Of a DNA stretch of 64,000 nt, positions 48,081-58,389 are shown one piece after another. How positions within the stretch are numbered: position 1 is the first letter of the stretch; each line of letters begins with the position of its first letter. Origin of the DNA: an uncultured Gammaproteobacteria bacterium (lineage in GTDB: Bacteria > Pseudomonadota > Gammaproteobacteria > Eutrophobiales > Eutrophobiaceae); the NCBI GenBank assembly GCA_958295485.1, contig OY282354.1, positions 434,001 to 498,000 of the forward strand. The letters are read 5' to 3'. The notes under the pieces are model-generated. The model worked only from the letters and a program-made list of their open reading frames with translations. It was not told where the DNA came from and searched no databases. The translations under genes were made by a program, and so were the position numbers.

Positions 48081-50141
48081 ATGAGCTATCGCTTGGGCGT
48101 TGACGTGGGTGGCACGTTCACTGATCTATTGTTGATTAACGAACAAAGCAGTGAAACCTTCATGGCAAAAGTGCCATCGACGCCGGAGGATGCCTCCATC
48201 GGGGCGCTTAACGGCATTACCCGTATCTGTGACACTTTCAATATCGATGCGATGGAAATATCCCGCGTCATGCACGGCACCACCGTGGCGACCAATACCG
48301 TGTTGACGGGCCGGGGCGCCAAAGTCGGATTGGTCACCACAAAAGGCTACCGGCAGGTATTGCAGGTTGCCCGTTCATTTTGTCCGGGTGGTCTGGGCGG
48401 CTGGGTCAGCTACGTGAAAAAGCCGTTATTAGCCCCCTTGGAATTAACCATAGAAGCTGATGAACGTATTGACGCCAAGGGCCGGGTGATTAAAGAATTA
48501 GACGTGGAGGCGTTAAGAAAAGACCTGGAAAAATTACATGCAAGAGGCGAAGTGGAGTCACTGACCGTTTGCCTGATCAACGCCTATGTCAACGGTGAAA
48601 ATGAGCGTCTTGTCGCAGGGATCGCGGGTGAAATTTTCACTGATATCCCTATCTCGATATCCAGCGAAGTGGTCCCGGAAATGCAGGAATATGAGCGAAC
48701 TGAGACCACGGTCGTCAATGCTTACGTCAGGCCCGAAGTCTCAAAGTACATTACCAACTTGCAAACCGCCCTGACGGCGCGGATGGGCGATGACGTGATG
48801 TTGTCGATCCTGCGTTCCGATGGGGGGTTGGCATCGGGGCGGGCCTCGGCCCAATCGCCGGTTAACATGCTTATGTCCGGCCCGGCCGGCGGAGTAACGG
48901 GCGCCCTGTATTTTTGCAGCCGGGCAGGTTATGACAATATCCTGACTTTTGACATGGGCGGCACTTCAACGGACGTCGCCCTGATCCAGAACGGCAAAGC
49001 CCGGGTAAGGAGAGAAACCATCGTCGGCGACGTCCGCGTCAGGGCGCCGTCAGTCGATGTTCGCAGCGTAGGCGCCGGCGGCGGTTCAATCGCCTTTGTC
49101 CCGGAGTTGACGCGGGCCTTGCGGGTCGGCCCGCAATCCGCCGGGGCGGCGCCCGGTCCTGCCGCTTACATGAAAGGTGGCGAAGACCCGACGGTCTGTG
49201 ACGCCAACGTCGTGCTGGGCTATCTCCCCTCCGACGTGCGCCTGGGCGGCGCCATGGCCATCAAGAAAACGGCGGCGGAGGCGGCGGTGCAAAAGATCGC
49301 CGACGCCATGGACATCGGGTTGATGCAGGCAGCCGAGGGGATCATAAAAATAGTCAATGAATCCATGTTCGGCGCCCTGCGCCTGGTGTCCATCGAACAG
49401 GGTTATGATCCCAGGGATTTTTCCCTGGTCGGGTTCGGCGGCGCCGGCCCCTTACATGCCAACGCGCTGGGTATTTTAACGGGTTCCTGGCCGGTCATCA
49501 TTCCACCCGGCCCAGGCGTCTTATGCGCCTATGGCGATGCAACGACGCAAATTCAGGATGAAGCGGCGCGTACCTACGTCACCATGGCGGAAAACAGCAA
49601 AGTCGAAAACCTGTTGACCGACCTGAAATCCCTGCGCCAACGCGCCTCGGAATCTCTCATCGCCGACGGGGTCCCTGAAACCGACCTGGAGACGACCTAC
49701 CAGGCAGACCTTCGTTACACCGGACAGGCCTATCAAATCACCCTGGATTTCACTGAAGAAGAACTGGCCGCCACCGGCATTCATGGTTTGGCCACCCGCT
49801 TTGACGCCGAACATAAGCACCTGTTCACTTTTGACCTGGGAGAAGGCCATGAAATCGTGATGATAAGGGCCATAGTCAAGGTCAGGCCGAAAGCCCTTGC
49901 CGAGCTAAAGACCGGCAAGGCTGAGGCCAGCCTGGAAGACTGCAAGGTGCATGACAGCCGGTATTATTACGAAGGGGAGTGGCATGACGCGGTGATATAT
50001 GCACGGGAAAAATTACATGAAGGATTGATTGTTCCCGGGCCGGCCATTATCGGCGAGATGGATTCCACCACCTTGATCCTGCCGGGCCACCAGGCGAAAG
50101 TGGACCCGTTTGGAAACCTGATTATCAATCCGGCAACCTGA
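48081..50141 (+). CDS. hyuA: N-methylhydantoinase A / 5-oxoprolinase family subunit
   Basis: 686 residues, classical HyuA length. The ASKHA motifs are clear: LGVDVGGTFTDLLLI, VMHGTTVATNTVL, FDMGGTSTDVALIQ and VGAGGGSIAFV. FGGAGPLHANALG is also typical. HyuA proteins use ATP to open cyclic imides or amides, or act in carboxylases of the acetophenone/acetone type. The B subunit gene follows after 154 bases. The HMG-CoA-lyase-like gene lies 40 bases upstream, so the three genes may work together. Confidence 0.88.
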   Translation: MSYRLGVDVGGTFTDLLLINEQSSETFMAKVPSTPEDASIGALNGITRICDTFNIDAMEISRVMHGTTVATNTVLTGRGAKVGLVTTKGYRQVLQVARSFCPGGLGGWVSYVKKPLLAPLELTIEADERIDAKGRVIKELDVEALRKDLEKLHARGEVESLTVCLINAYVNGENERLVAGIAGEIFTDIPISISSEVVPEMQEYERTETTVVNAYVRPEVSKYITNLQTALTARMGDDVMLSILRSDGGLASGRASAQSPVNMLMSGPAGGVTGALYFCSRAGYDNILTFDMGGTSTDVALIQNGKARVRRETIVGDVRVRAPSVDVRSVGAGGGSIAFVPELTRALRVGPQSAGAAPGPAAYMKGGEDPTVCDANVVLGYLPSDVRLGGAMAIKKTAAEAAVQKIADAMDIGLMQAAEGIIKIVNESMFGALRLVSIEQGYDPRDFSLVGFGGAGPLHANALGILTGSWPVIIPPGPGVLCAYGDATTQIQDEAARTYVTMAENSKVENLLTDLKSLRQRASESLIADGVPETDLETTYQADLRYTGQAYQITLDFTEEELAATGIHGLATRFDAEHKHLFTFDLGEGHEIVMIRAIVKVRPKALAELKTGKAEASLEDCKVHDSRYYYEGEWHDAVIYAREKLHEGLIVPGPAIIGEMDSTTLILPGHQAKVDPFGNLIINPAT

Positions 50142-50295
50142 GAGTCCGCCGGTGAACGCAGATAAAAGCAGGGTCTTTTATATTGATCGTAGACAAGCTG
50201 TTTTTTCTACCCGCTCAGGACGCGCTTGCGCGATTGATCTTTTTGGTTTTAATCCGCGTTCACCTGCGGACATGACATAAACGGGCCGTAATAAG
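50142..50295. repeat. Inverted repeat between hyuA and hyuB
   Basis: TCCGCCGGTGAACGC at 50145-50159 and its near-complement GCGTTCACCTGCGGA at 50256-50270 match at 14 of 15 positions. It resembles a dispersed repeat built on ATCCGCGTTCA-type sequence. It separates two genes that normally lie a few bases apart. No coding signal in the interior. Confidence 0.55.
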
Positions 50296-52164
50296 ATGCA
50301 GACAAACATAATTGAGCATAATAAAACACCGCTGCAACGGGTCAATGTCGACACCGTTACCGTGGACATCATCGAAAACGCGCTGCGCAACGTTCGCGTC
50401 GAGATGGATGCCGTACTGTTCCGCACGGCCATGTCGCCAGGCATCCGTGAACAGGGCGATTGTTTTCCCATGGTGGCAAACAAGGACGGCAAGATGGTGG
50501 TCGGTCAGTTCGGTTCGTTTATCCATGGGTTCATGGAGGTCTACGACGGTGAAATAGAAGAAGGCGACGTCATCCTCACCAACGACCCGTACATGTGCAA
50601 GGCGGCGGTATCCCATTTGCCTGACTGGATAGTATTAGTACCCATCTTCAAGGATCAAAGACACATCGCCTGGTCTGCCATGTTCGGCCACATGTCGGAT
50701 AACGGCGGCATGGCGCCGGGCAGCATCCCCATCAAGGCAACCAACATATTCCAGGAAGGCATTCGCATCCCGCCCACCAGGCTTTATAAAAAAGGCGAGT
50801 TGCAGTCAGACGTGCTCGAATTGATATTACACAACGTCCGAACCCCGCAGTGGAACCGGTTTGACTTGAATGCGCTTGTCGCCGCCTGCAACACCGCGGC
50901 CCGGCGCTGTAACGAACTGGCGGAACGTTTCGGCGATGACGTGTTTTACTCCACCATGGAGATCATGCTGGAACGTAACCACGCGGCCATGAAGCAAATC
51001 ATTGAAATGATCGTCCCGGAAGAACCGCGCGCCTTCGAGGACTATGTTTGTGATGACGGCGTAGGAAGGGGGCCGTATAAAATCAAGTGCACCTTGTGGC
51101 GGGAAGGTTCCCGGGCTGTTTTCGACTTTGCCGGCACCGACTCGCAGGCGAAAAGCTCGATTAATTTTTACCTGAGCGAAGACATGTTCAGGATGTTTTT
51201 CGGCGCGTTCACCATCAACCTGTTTGACCCGCAAATTCTGTTCAATGATGGTTTTTATGATCTCGTTGACGTGCGCATACCGCAGGGCTCGCTGCTCAAG
51301 CCGGACTATCCCGCCGCGTTGTCCGGCCGTACCCATGCGTTGGGCCGAATTTTTGACGTGATGGGGGGATTGTTGGGGCAGGGCGCGCCGGAAGCCCTGA
51401 ACGCCGCCGGCTTTTCCGACAGCCCCCACCTGTTTTATTCCGGTTACGATGAGAATGGCGAGTGGTTCCAGTTATTCCAGATAGGTTTCGGTGGAATTCC
51501 CGGCCGGCCGGCCGGCGACGGGCCGGACGGGCATTCCCTGTGGCCGGGTTTCACTAACGTGCCCAATGAATTTATCGAGGCCTATTTCCCGCTACGCATA
51601 GAAAAATATGAACCGATAGTCGATTCGGGCGGCGCCGGGTTGCACCGCGGCGGCAACGGTTTGAGCGTGGCGTATCGGTTTCTTTGTGACGGCGTCATCT
51701 CCATACACGATGAGCGTTGGCTGACCTATCCCTGGGGCGTAAACGGTGGCGAACCGGGACAACGATCCAGTAAGCGCTTGGTGCGCGCGGACGGCGCCGA
51801 TCAATGGTTGCCGTCCAAGTGTGAAGACGTGGAAGTCAAGGCCGGGGATTTGTTGTATTTCAATACCTGGGGGGGCGGCGGCTGGGGCGACCCGTTTCAG
51901 CGCGACCCGGAAATCGTCCAGCTCGATGTTGAACGCGGTCTGGTTTCTTCCGGGGGCGCCGGACGCTACGGCGTGGCGTTGCGCACGGACGGCAGCATTG
52001 ATGAAGAGGCCACCCGGAACCTGCGCGCGGCGCTCACCGCAAAACGCGGCGAACCAGCCATGTTCAACTTCGGCGGAACCATCGAAGAGATAAAGGCGAA
52101 GGCGCTGGAGGAAACCCATCTCCCGCCGCCCGTATCACCCGGTTTAATCGCCGGTTCATCTTGA
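50296..52164 (+). CDS. hyuB: N-methylhydantoinase B / 5-oxoprolinase family subunit
   Basis: 622 residues of the HyuB family. TVDIIENALRNVRVEMDAVL at the start, GDVILTNDPYMCKAAVSHLP, YEPIVDSGGAGLHRGGNGLS and LLYFNTWGGGGWGDPFQRDP are characteristic blocks. It is the partner of HyuA in ATP-dependent hydrolysis or carboxylation of a cyclic or keto substrate. The substrate is unknown. The region before recA follows with no further gene. Confidence 0.88.
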   Translation: MQTNIIEHNKTPLQRVNVDTVTVDIIENALRNVRVEMDAVLFRTAMSPGIREQGDCFPMVANKDGKMVVGQFGSFIHGFMEVYDGEIEEGDVILTNDPYMCKAAVSHLPDWIVLVPIFKDQRHIAWSAMFGHMSDNGGMAPGSIPIKATNIFQEGIRIPPTRLYKKGELQSDVLELILHNVRTPQWNRFDLNALVAACNTAARRCNELAERFGDDVFYSTMEIMLERNHAAMKQIIEMIVPEEPRAFEDYVCDDGVGRGPYKIKCTLWREGSRAVFDFAGTDSQAKSSINFYLSEDMFRMFFGAFTINLFDPQILFNDGFYDLVDVRIPQGSLLKPDYPAALSGRTHALGRIFDVMGGLLGQGAPEALNAAGFSDSPHLFYSGYDENGEWFQLFQIGFGGIPGRPAGDGPDGHSLWPGFTNVPNEFIEAYFPLRIEKYEPIVDSGGAGLHRGGNGLSVAYRFLCDGVISIHDERWLTYPWGVNGGEPGQRSSKRLVRADGADQWLPSKCEDVEVKAGDLLYFNTWGGGGWGDPFQRDPEIVQLDVERGLVSSGGAGRYGVALRTDGSIDEEATRNLRAALTAKRGEPAMFNFGGTIEEIKAKALEETHLPPPVSPGLIAGSS

Positions 52165-52308
52165 CGGACCTGGAAAAACACAGCAGCCCGAAGCATCGAT
52201 CCCGATGCCTCGCGCTGACCAAATACTTTCAAAGAACGTGCTTTTTTCGTCATAATTCGTTATTCTCACTTGAAGCGATTCCTTTATATGACGAAGGGAT
52301 TTCATACC

Positions 52309-52334
52309 CCTTGATCTCTTTATCAAGGGAGCTT
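52309..52334 (+). terminator. Small hairpin upstream of recA, possible terminator of the hyu unit
   Basis: CCCTTGAT and ATCAAGGG at 52309-52316 and 52323-52330 form an 8-bp stem with a six-base loop, followed by AGCTTTTAAT. It may end the hyuB transcript. No LexA-type palindrome was found between it and recA. Confidence 0.45.
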
Positions 52335-52380
52335 TTAATCAGGATAATATACGGGTCTTTAATCTAACTGGAGAGAATCA

Positions 52381-53409
52381 ATGGATGAGAAGAAAAAGCA
52401 GGCTTTAGACATCGCTTTAGGGCAAATAGAAAAACAATTCGGCAAGGGATCGATTATGCGCATGGGGGACCAAACCGTTGTCCATGACGTTACAGCCGTA
52501 TCAACAGGGTCGTTGGGACTGGATATAGCGCTGGGGGTCGGTGGCTTGCCCAGGGGTCGGGTGGTCGAGATCTATGGCCCGGAGTCTTCCGGTAAAACGA
52601 CACTGGCATTGCACGTGGCCGCGGAAATACAGAAGGCCGGCGGCACCGCCGCGTTTGTCGATGCGGAACACGCGCTGGATCCGAAATATGCGGAAAAATT
52701 AGGGGTGAAAATCGCAGACCTGCTCCTCTCGCAACCGGATACGGGTGAGCAGGCGCTGGAAATCACCGATATGCTGGTGCGTTCCGGCGCGACGGACTTG
52801 ATCATTATCGACTCGGTTGCCGCATTGACGCCTAAAGCGGAGATCGAAGGTGAAATGGGTGACAGCCACATGGGATTGCAGGCTCGATTGATGTCACAGG
52901 CCCTGAGAAAACTCACCGCAAACATCAAGCGTTCCAATACACTGGTCATATTCATCAACCAGATCCGCATGAAAATCGGTGTCATGTTTGGCAATCCCGA
53001 GACGACCACCGGCGGCAACGCATTGAAGTTCTATTCATCGGTACGCATGGAGATACGCAGGGTCGGCGCGATTAAAAAAGATGATGAAGTCGTCGGCAAC
53101 GAGACGCGGGTCAAGGTTGTCAAGAATAAAGTGGCGCCGCCGTTCAAGGAAGCCTTCTTCGACATTTTGTATGGTCAGGGTATTTCCCGCGAAGGAGAGG
53201 TTATCAACCTGGGCGTGCGCCATGGCATTATTGAAAAAGCCGGGGCCTGGTATGGTTATAAGGGAGAGCGGATAGGCCAGGGCAAAGACAAGACGCGCGG
53301 TTTCCTGTTGGAAAATCCCCAGGTCGCCGCGGAAATCGAACAATCGGTAAGGGACAAGATCTTGCCCCGCGCCACCGGGCAGGAACCCGTTGAGGAGGTC
53401 GGGGGCTGA
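52381..53409 (+). CDS. recA: DNA recombination protein RecA
   Basis: 342 residues. Walker [44 protein letters not shown] and [20 protein letters not shown] are the standard RecA blocks. It forms filaments on single-stranded DNA for strand exchange and SOS signalling. GGAGAG precedes the start. The 3' end contains the ribosome site for recX. Confidence 0.97.
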   Translation: MDEKKKQALDIALGQIEKQFGKGSIMRMGDQTVVHDVTAVSTGSLGLDIALGVGGLPRGRVVEIYGPESSGKTTLALHVAAEIQKAGGTAAFVDAEHALDPKYAEKLGVKIADLLLSQPDTGEQALEITDMLVRSGATDLIIIDSVAALTPKAEIEGEMGDSHMGLQARLMSQALRKLTANIKRSNTLVIFINQIRMKIGVMFGNPETTTGGNALKFYSSVRMEIRRVGAIKKDDEVVGNETRVKVVKNKVAPPFKEAFFDILYGQGISREGEVINLGVRHGIIEKAGAWYGYKGERIGQGKDKTRGFLLENPQVAAEIEQSVRDKILPRATGQEPVEEVGG

Positions 53410-53846
53410 GAATCAACACAGCCGAAATCCGCCAACAGGCCCTTGACCTGCTGGCCCGAAGGGAACATGCTGAAAAGGAGTTGAAGCAAAAGCTCCTGTC
53501 ACGGGGGTTTGATTCAAGGGCTGTCGAAGAAGTATTGGCGATTCTTAAAACGGCAGGGTTGCAGGATGATTCCCGTTACACCGAAGCGTATATCCATAAA
53601 CGGATTGTAAAAGGGTATGGCCCTGTCCGAATAGCTCAGGAATTACGTGAGCGCGGTGTTTCAGAGACGCTTGTCAAGCAAGTGATGACGGCAATGGATA
53701 TGGATTGGGGAGCGCGGCTGCAGGCGGTTCGGCATAAAAAATTCGGCAATCATTGGCCGAAAGACCTCAAGGAACAGGCAAAACAGTCGCGTTTTCTGCA
53801 ATATCGCGGTTTTACTTTCGAACAAATCCAAAACGCATTCAAGTAG
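53406..53846 (+). CDS. recX: Regulatory protein RecX, probable CTG start overlapping the recA stop
   Basis: RecX-type sequence begins right after rec[21 protein letters not shown] and then KLLSRGF. No ATG, GTG or TTG is in frame before TTG 53481, which would remove the first conserved helix. The only near-start codon is CTG at 53406-53408. It overlaps the recA stop as CTGA, and a strong GAGGAGG site at 53392-53398 sits at the correct distance. This gives 146 residues, the normal size. RecX limits RecA filament activity. A CTG start is inferred from sequence; an ATC start at 53412 is an alternative. Confidence 0.82.
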   Translation: MRINTAEIRQQALDLLARREHAEKELKQKLLSRGFDSRAVEEVLAILKTAGLQDDSRYTEAYIHKRIVKGYGPVRIAQELRERGVSETLVKQVMTAMDMDWGARLQAVRHKKFGNHWPKDLKEQAKQSRFLQYRGFTFEQIQNAFK

Positions 53847-53903
53847 CCTGGCCCGCATATCTTGCCGAGGGCGTTTCCGGCGCAGTCGGCCATGGCGATA
53901 AAG

Positions 53904-53912
53904 TGATATAAT
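53904..53912 (+). promoter_or_regulatory. Extended -10 promoter element upstream of alaS
   Basis: TGATATAAT is a perfect extended -10 (TGn plus TATAAT) about 70 bases before the alaS start codon. No good -35 element is at the standard distance, which is common for extended -10 promoters. Confidence 0.5.
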
Positions 53913-53981
53913 CCGGTCAACCTGTTGATGGCAAGGAATTTTCCGTTGATAACAAGCGATTTGATGAGGTGCGCAGGCTAA

Positions 53982-56582
53982 ATGATAAGCGGCAATGACA
54001 TTCGCGCGGGGTTCCTGGATTATTTCAGCCGGCATGGGCACGAGGTGGCGCCAAGTTCGCCGCTGGTTCCGGCCAATGATCCGACCCTGTTGTTTACCAA
54101 TGCCGGCATGGTGCAATTCAAGGAAGTGTTTCTTGGCCTGGCTGAGCGCGCTTGTCCCCGCGCCGTCACCGCGCAACGTTGTGTCCGCGCCGGGGGCAAA
54201 CACAACGACCTGGAAAACGTGGGTTACACCGCCCGCCACCACACCTTTTTTGAAATGCTGGGTAATTTCAGTTTCGGTGATTATTTCAAGGAGCAGGCCA
54301 TTCACTATGCCTGGGAATTTCTGACCAGGGAATTGGCTGTGCCGAAAGAGAAACTCTGGATTACCGTGTATCTGGATGACGACGAGGCCGCGGATATATG
54401 GATAAAGCAAATCGGCGTTGATAAAAACCGCTTCAGCCGCTGTGGAGAGGACGAGAATTTCTGGTCAATGGGTGAAACGGGCCCCTGCGGCCCTTGCAGC
54501 GAAATTTTCTACGATCACGGCGAGACCGTGCCCGGCGGCCCGCCGGGCAGCGCCGAACAAGACGGCGACCGGTTTGTGGAAATATGGAATTTGGTCTTTA
54601 TGCAGTTTAATCGGGACGCGCAAGGGAACCTGCAACCCTTGCCGAAACCATCCGTCGATACGGGCCTGGGCCTGGAAAGGACTGCCGCGTTGATACAGGG
54701 AGTCCATAACAACTATGAATCGGATTTGTTCCGCCCCCTGCTCAGCGCCGTGCATTCCCTGGCGGCCGGGCGTGAAACAAACCCTGTCTCGACCCGCGTC
54801 ATCTGTGATCATATTCGGTCCTGCGCTTTTTTGATTGCTGACGGCGTCATCCCAGCCAACGAAGGCAGGGGTTACGTACTGCGTCGCATTATCCGCCGGG
54901 CAATACGGCACGGGGTAAAATTGGGTTTTAATGAGCCTTTCTTTCATAAGTTGGTGGAACCCCTGGATGACCTGATGGGGACTGCCTGTCCCGAACTAAC
55001 CAGGGCAAAAGCATCTGTGATGGACACCTTGAAACAGGAAGAAGAACGGTTCGCCGAAACCCTCGAGCAGGGATTGAAGCCCCTGGAGGCAATTATTGAG
55101 TCCCTTTCCTCCGACGTCATTCCGGGCGCCGCCGTCTTCAAGCTGTATGATACCTATGGGTTTCCCGTGGATTTGACCGCTGACATTGCCCGCGAACGTA
55201 ACCTCCGACTGGATATGGCGGGCTTTGACGAGCACATGGCGGCGCAACGCCGCCGCGCCCGGAAAACGAGCAAATTCGCCATGGACGCCGCCATCCCCGA
55301 TTTGAAAAATCACCCGTCCGATTTCAAGGGCTACGAGTCCTTGCGCGTTGCCGGGCGGATAACGGCCTTGCTGAAGGAGAACAGCATTGTCTCCCGGCTC
55401 GAGGAGGGTGAAGCCGGCGGCGTCATTCTGGACGCGACGCCGTTCTATGGGGAGTCCGGGGGGCAGGTCGGGGACCAAGGCCGATTAACGTCGGACACAG
55501 GCGTATTCGACGTTGATGACACGCAAAAACAAGGCAGCGCCCACGTCCATGCCGGCAGGGTAACGCGCGGCGCCCTGGAAACCGGCCAGCAGGCATCCGC
55601 GCAAGTGGACGTCGCCAGGAGACTGGATACGGTGCGCAACCATTCGGCAACCCATCTTTTGCATGCGGCCTTGCGGGAGGTATTGGGCGATCACGTCACC
55701 CAGAAAGGCTCCCTGGTCGCGCCGGACCGCTTGCGGTTTGATTTCTCCCATCCGGGGCCGATAAGCGACGCGCAACTATTGGAGATTGAGCGGCTGGTTA
55801 ATCATAAAATACTTGATAATGCCGCTACTGTTTGTGAATTCATGCCTTTGGATGATGCGCTGAAATCCGGCGCTATGTCTTTGTTCGGAGAGAAATACGA
55901 TGAACAGGCGCGCGTGCTGCGTATTGCCGGGGATTTTTCAGTGGAGTTGTGCGGCGGCACCCACGTGCAGCGGGCCGGCGACATCGGCTTGTTCAAATTG
56001 GTGGCAGAGACGGGCATTGCCGCCGGCATACGGCGGGTTGAAGCCGTAACCGGCGCCGGCGCCCTGGCCTTTATCGAGGAAGAAGAAGCGCAACTCGCCA
56101 CGCTTGCCCGCTTGTTGAAATCCGGCCGGGACAAGCTCGCGGTCAAGCTGGAACAGGTGTTGGACCGCTCCAGGCAACTGGAAAGGGAGCTGGAACGAAT
56201 CAAGGGCAAGCTGGCAAGTCATGCCGGTGATGACCTGGCTGAGCGGGCTGAGGTCATAAACGGCATCAATGTCCTTGCTTGTGATATGGATGGGGTCGAC
56301 CCGAAAACGCTACGGGATACGGTAGATCGGTTAAAAGGTAAACTGGGCACTGCCGTCATTGTATTGGGTACGGTGAAAGATGAAAAAGTCAGCCTGGTGG
56401 CGGGAGTGACAAAAGACAGTACGGATAGAGTTAAAGCAGGTGATCTGGTAAATTATGTGGCCCGACAAGTTGGGGGCAAGGGTGGCGGTCGCGCGGATAT
56501 GGCGCAGGCCGGAGGAAAGCATCCGGCGGCCCTGCAAAGCGCGCTGAAAAGCGTGAGCGACTGGGTAAGCCGGCAAACCTGA
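53982..56582 (+). CDS. alaS: Alanyl-tRNA synthetase
   Basis: 866 residues, full length. The catalytic part shows [20 protein letters not shown] and [20 protein letters not shown]; the editing site shows [16 protein letters not shown] and CGGTHV. The C-terminal DHHA1 domain ends with [18 protein letters not shown]. Conserved order recX-alaS-lysC. Confidence 0.97.
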   Translation: MISGNDIRAGFLDYFSRHGHEVAPSSPLVPANDPTLLFTNAGMVQFKEVFLGLAERACPRAVTAQRCVRAGGKHNDLENVGYTARHHTFFEMLGNFSFGDYFKEQAIHYAWEFLTRELAVPKEKLWITVYLDDDEAADIWIKQIGVDKNRFSRCGEDENFWSMGETGPCGPCSEIFYDHGETVPGGPPGSAEQDGDRFVEIWNLVFMQFNRDAQGNLQPLPKPSVDTGLGLERTAALIQGVHNNYESDLFRPLLSAVHSLAAGRETNPVSTRVICDHIRSCAFLIADGVIPANEGRGYVLRRIIRRAIRHGVKLGFNEPFFHKLVEPLDDLMGTACPELTRAKASVMDTLKQEEERFAETLEQGLKPLEAIIESLSSDVIPGAAVFKLYDTYGFPVDLTADIARERNLRLDMAGFDEHMAAQRRRARKTSKFAMDAAIPDLKNHPSDFKGYESLRVAGRITALLKENSIVSRLEEGEAGGVILDATPFYGESGGQVGDQGRLTSDTGVFDVDDTQKQGSAHVHAGRVTRGALETGQQASAQVDVARRLDTVRNHSATHLLHAALREVLGDHVTQKGSLVAPDRLRFDFSHPGPISDAQLLEIERLVNHKILDNAATVCEFMPLDDALKSGAMSLFGEKYDEQARVLRIAGDFSVELCGGTHVQRAGDIGLFKLVAETGIAAGIRRVEAVTGAGALAFIEEEEAQLATLARLLKSGRDKLAVKLEQVLDRSRQLERELERIKGKLASHAGDDLAERAEVINGINVLACDMDGVDPKTLRDTVDRLKGKLGTAVIVLGTVKDEKVSLVAGVTKDSTDRVKAGDLVNYVARQVGGKGGGRADMAQAGGKHPAALQSALKSVSDWVSRQT

Positions 56583-56602
56583 GAAGAAAGCGGAGCAACC
56601 TC

Positions 56603-57847
56603 ATGTCGTTGATTGTACAAAAGTTTGGTGGCACTTCAGTCGGTTCGGTCGAGCGGATCAAGGCGGTTGCCGACATCGTCATCGAAACGCGAAAACAGGG
56701 TCATCAAGTGGTGGCCGTTCTCTCAGCCATGGCCGGCGAGACGGACCGACTCGTTGAACTTGCCGGGCAGGCGGCAAAAGAGCCGGATTCCCGGCAGTTG
56801 GATGTGCTGTTAGCTACCGGTGAACAGGTTACCATTGCCTTGTTGAGCATGGTGTTGCAGGAAAAAAAATACCAGGCTGTTTCATATACCGGTGGGCAAG
56901 TCCATATACTGACTGATAATGTCCACAACAAGGCTCGTATTGTCGATATCGAAGCGATGCGGGTTAAAAAAGACCTGGCTGCCCGCAAGGTAGTCGTTAT
57001 CGCCGGTTTTCAGGGTATTGATGAACAGGGCAACATTACTACCTTGGGGCGCGGCGGCACCGATACTACCGCAGTGGCCATGGCGGTGGCGTTGAATGCG
57101 GATGAATGCAGGATATATACGGACGTGGACGGAGTGTTTACCGCTGATCCCAGGATTGTTTCCGAGGCAAAACGCATGGACAGGATTTCCTATGAAGAAA
57201 TGCTGGAGATGGCCAGTTCAGGATCAAAGGTACTACAGACTCGTGCAGTGGAATTCGCTAATAAATACAAGGTGCCATTACGTGTTTTATCCTCTTTTAA
57301 AGAGGGTCCCGGCACGTTAATTACAGAAGAGGATGAGAGTATGGAACAGGCGCTCATATCAGGTATCGCCCATAATCGCGATGAGGCGAAACTGACTTTG
57401 ATCAGCGTGCCGGATAAACCCGGCATCGCCGCCGCGATATTAAGCCCCATTGCCAATGCCGATATTAATGTTGATATGATTGTGCAAAATGTGGGAGTGG
57501 ATAATACTACTGACTTTACCTTCACCGTACATCGAAATGATTTCAACAAGGCCTTGGCCTTATTGAAAAAAACGGCCAGAGACCTGGGCGCGAAAGAGGT
57601 CACGGGCGATGATCGAATCGTCAAGATCTCCGTGGTGGGGGTAGGCATGCGTTCTCACGCCGGGATCGCGACCAAAATGTTTGTTGCATTAGCTGATGAA
57701 GGCATCAATATCCAGATGATATCTACGTCGGAAATAAAAATTTCAGTGGTCATTGCCGAAAAGTATTTAGAATTGGGCGTAAGAACGTTACACTCTACAT
57801 TCGGTCTGGAAGGTGAGAACGATGTGGTCGATGACGCCGCAGGATAA
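56603..57847 (+). CDS. lysC: Aspartate kinase
   Basis: 414 residues. VQKFGGTSVGSVERIKAVAD at the start, GRGGTDTTAVAMAVALNADE in the kinase domain, and two C-terminal ACT domains (LISVPDKPGIAAAILSPIAN and SVVGVGMRSHAGIATKMFVA) are visible. It phosphorylates aspartate as the first step to lysine, methionine and threonine. It is the mono-functional, ACT-regulated type seen in Pseudomonas. csrA follows. Confidence 0.96.
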   Translation: MSLIVQKFGGTSVGSVERIKAVADIVIETRKQGHQVVAVLSAMAGETDRLVELAGQAAKEPDSRQLDVLLATGEQVTIALLSMVLQEKKYQAVSYTGGQVHILTDNVHNKARIVDIEAMRVKKDLAARKVVVIAGFQGIDEQGNITTLGRGGTDTTAVAMAVALNADECRIYTDVDGVFTADPRIVSEAKRMDRISYEEMLEMASSGSKVLQTRAVEFANKYKVPLRVLSSFKEGPGTLITEEDESMEQALISGIAHNRDEAKLTLISVPDKPGIAAAILSPIANADINVDMIVQNVGVDNTTDFTFTVHRNDFNKALALLKKTARDLGAKEVTGDDRIVKISVVGVGMRSHAGIATKMFVALADEGINIQMISTSEIKISVVIAEKYLELGVRTLHSTFGLEGENDVVDDAAG

Positions 57848-57940
57848 AAAAGACGGTTTTGTGGAAGTGAACTATTCGACAATTATCGTCTAAAAAGGTT
57901 AAACTACTTATTGCTAAGGGAAAAAACAGGAGATAGTTAG

Positions 57941-58186
57941 ATGTTGATATTAACACGCAGGATTGGCGAATCTCTGATGGTAGGGGATGACGTCAACGTA
58001 ACCGTGCTTGGAATTCGTGGTAATCAAGTACGAATTGGGGTAAATGCTCCTAAGGAAATTGCAGTGCACCGAGAGGAGATTTACGAACGGATCCAGTTGG
58101 AGAAAGTGAAGCAGGCCAAAGTCCAGCTTCAACAGGAATATACGGATGAGGAGGAAGCAGAGGATAGCAAAGGAAACACGGAATAA
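57941..58186 (+). CDS. csrA: Carbon storage regulator CsrA
   Basis: 81 residues, longer than the usual 61-67 because of an acidic tail ([14 protein letters not shown]). The core [20 protein letters not shown] and the RNA-binding part [19 protein letters not shown] are highly conserved. It binds GGA motifs in mRNA leaders to control translation. AGGAG precedes the start and a terminator follows. Confidence 0.96.
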   Translation: MLILTRRIGESLMVGDDVNVTVLGIRGNQVRIGVNAPKEIAVHREEIYERIQLEKVKQAKVQLQQEYTDEEEAEDSKGNTE

Positions 58187-58202
58187 TCCTTCACATACAG
58201 TA

Positions 58203-58246
58203 AAAAACCACAGGCCGTTCCTGCGAAGACGGTAGTGGTTTTTGCC
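58203..58246 (+). terminator. Intrinsic terminator after csrA
   Basis: AAAAACCAC at 58203-58211 pairs with GTGGTTTTT at 58235-58243; the interior has the imperfect pairing GGCCGT / ACGG. The T-run is the right arm itself. It can work in both directions. Confidence 0.7.
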
Positions 58247-58255
58247 GTTGTCAAG

Positions 58256-58346
58256 GGAGAGGTGGCCGAGTGGCTGAAGGCGCTCCCCTGCTAAGGGAGT
58301 ATGGGTTGAAAGCCCATCGAGGGTTCGAATCCCTCTCTCTCCGCCA
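58256..58346 (+). tRNA. tRNA-Ser (anticodon GCU)
   Basis: A 91-base class II tRNA starting GGAGAGGTGGCCGAGTGGCT and ending with GCCA (CCA encoded). The anticodon loop CTGCTAA between CTCCC and GGGAG gives GCU. The large variable arm (TATGGGTTGAAAGCCCATC) is typical for serine. Its position after csrA is conserved in related bacteria. Confidence 0.95.
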
Positions 58347-58389
58347 AAATCAGATCGGAAAGCGGGAAGAAATGGCGAATATCGCGCTG

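Noticed and set aside
52165..52380. LexA/SOS box in front of recA
   Set aside because: No CTGT-N8-ACAG type palindrome was found; only a small hairpin at 52309-52330.
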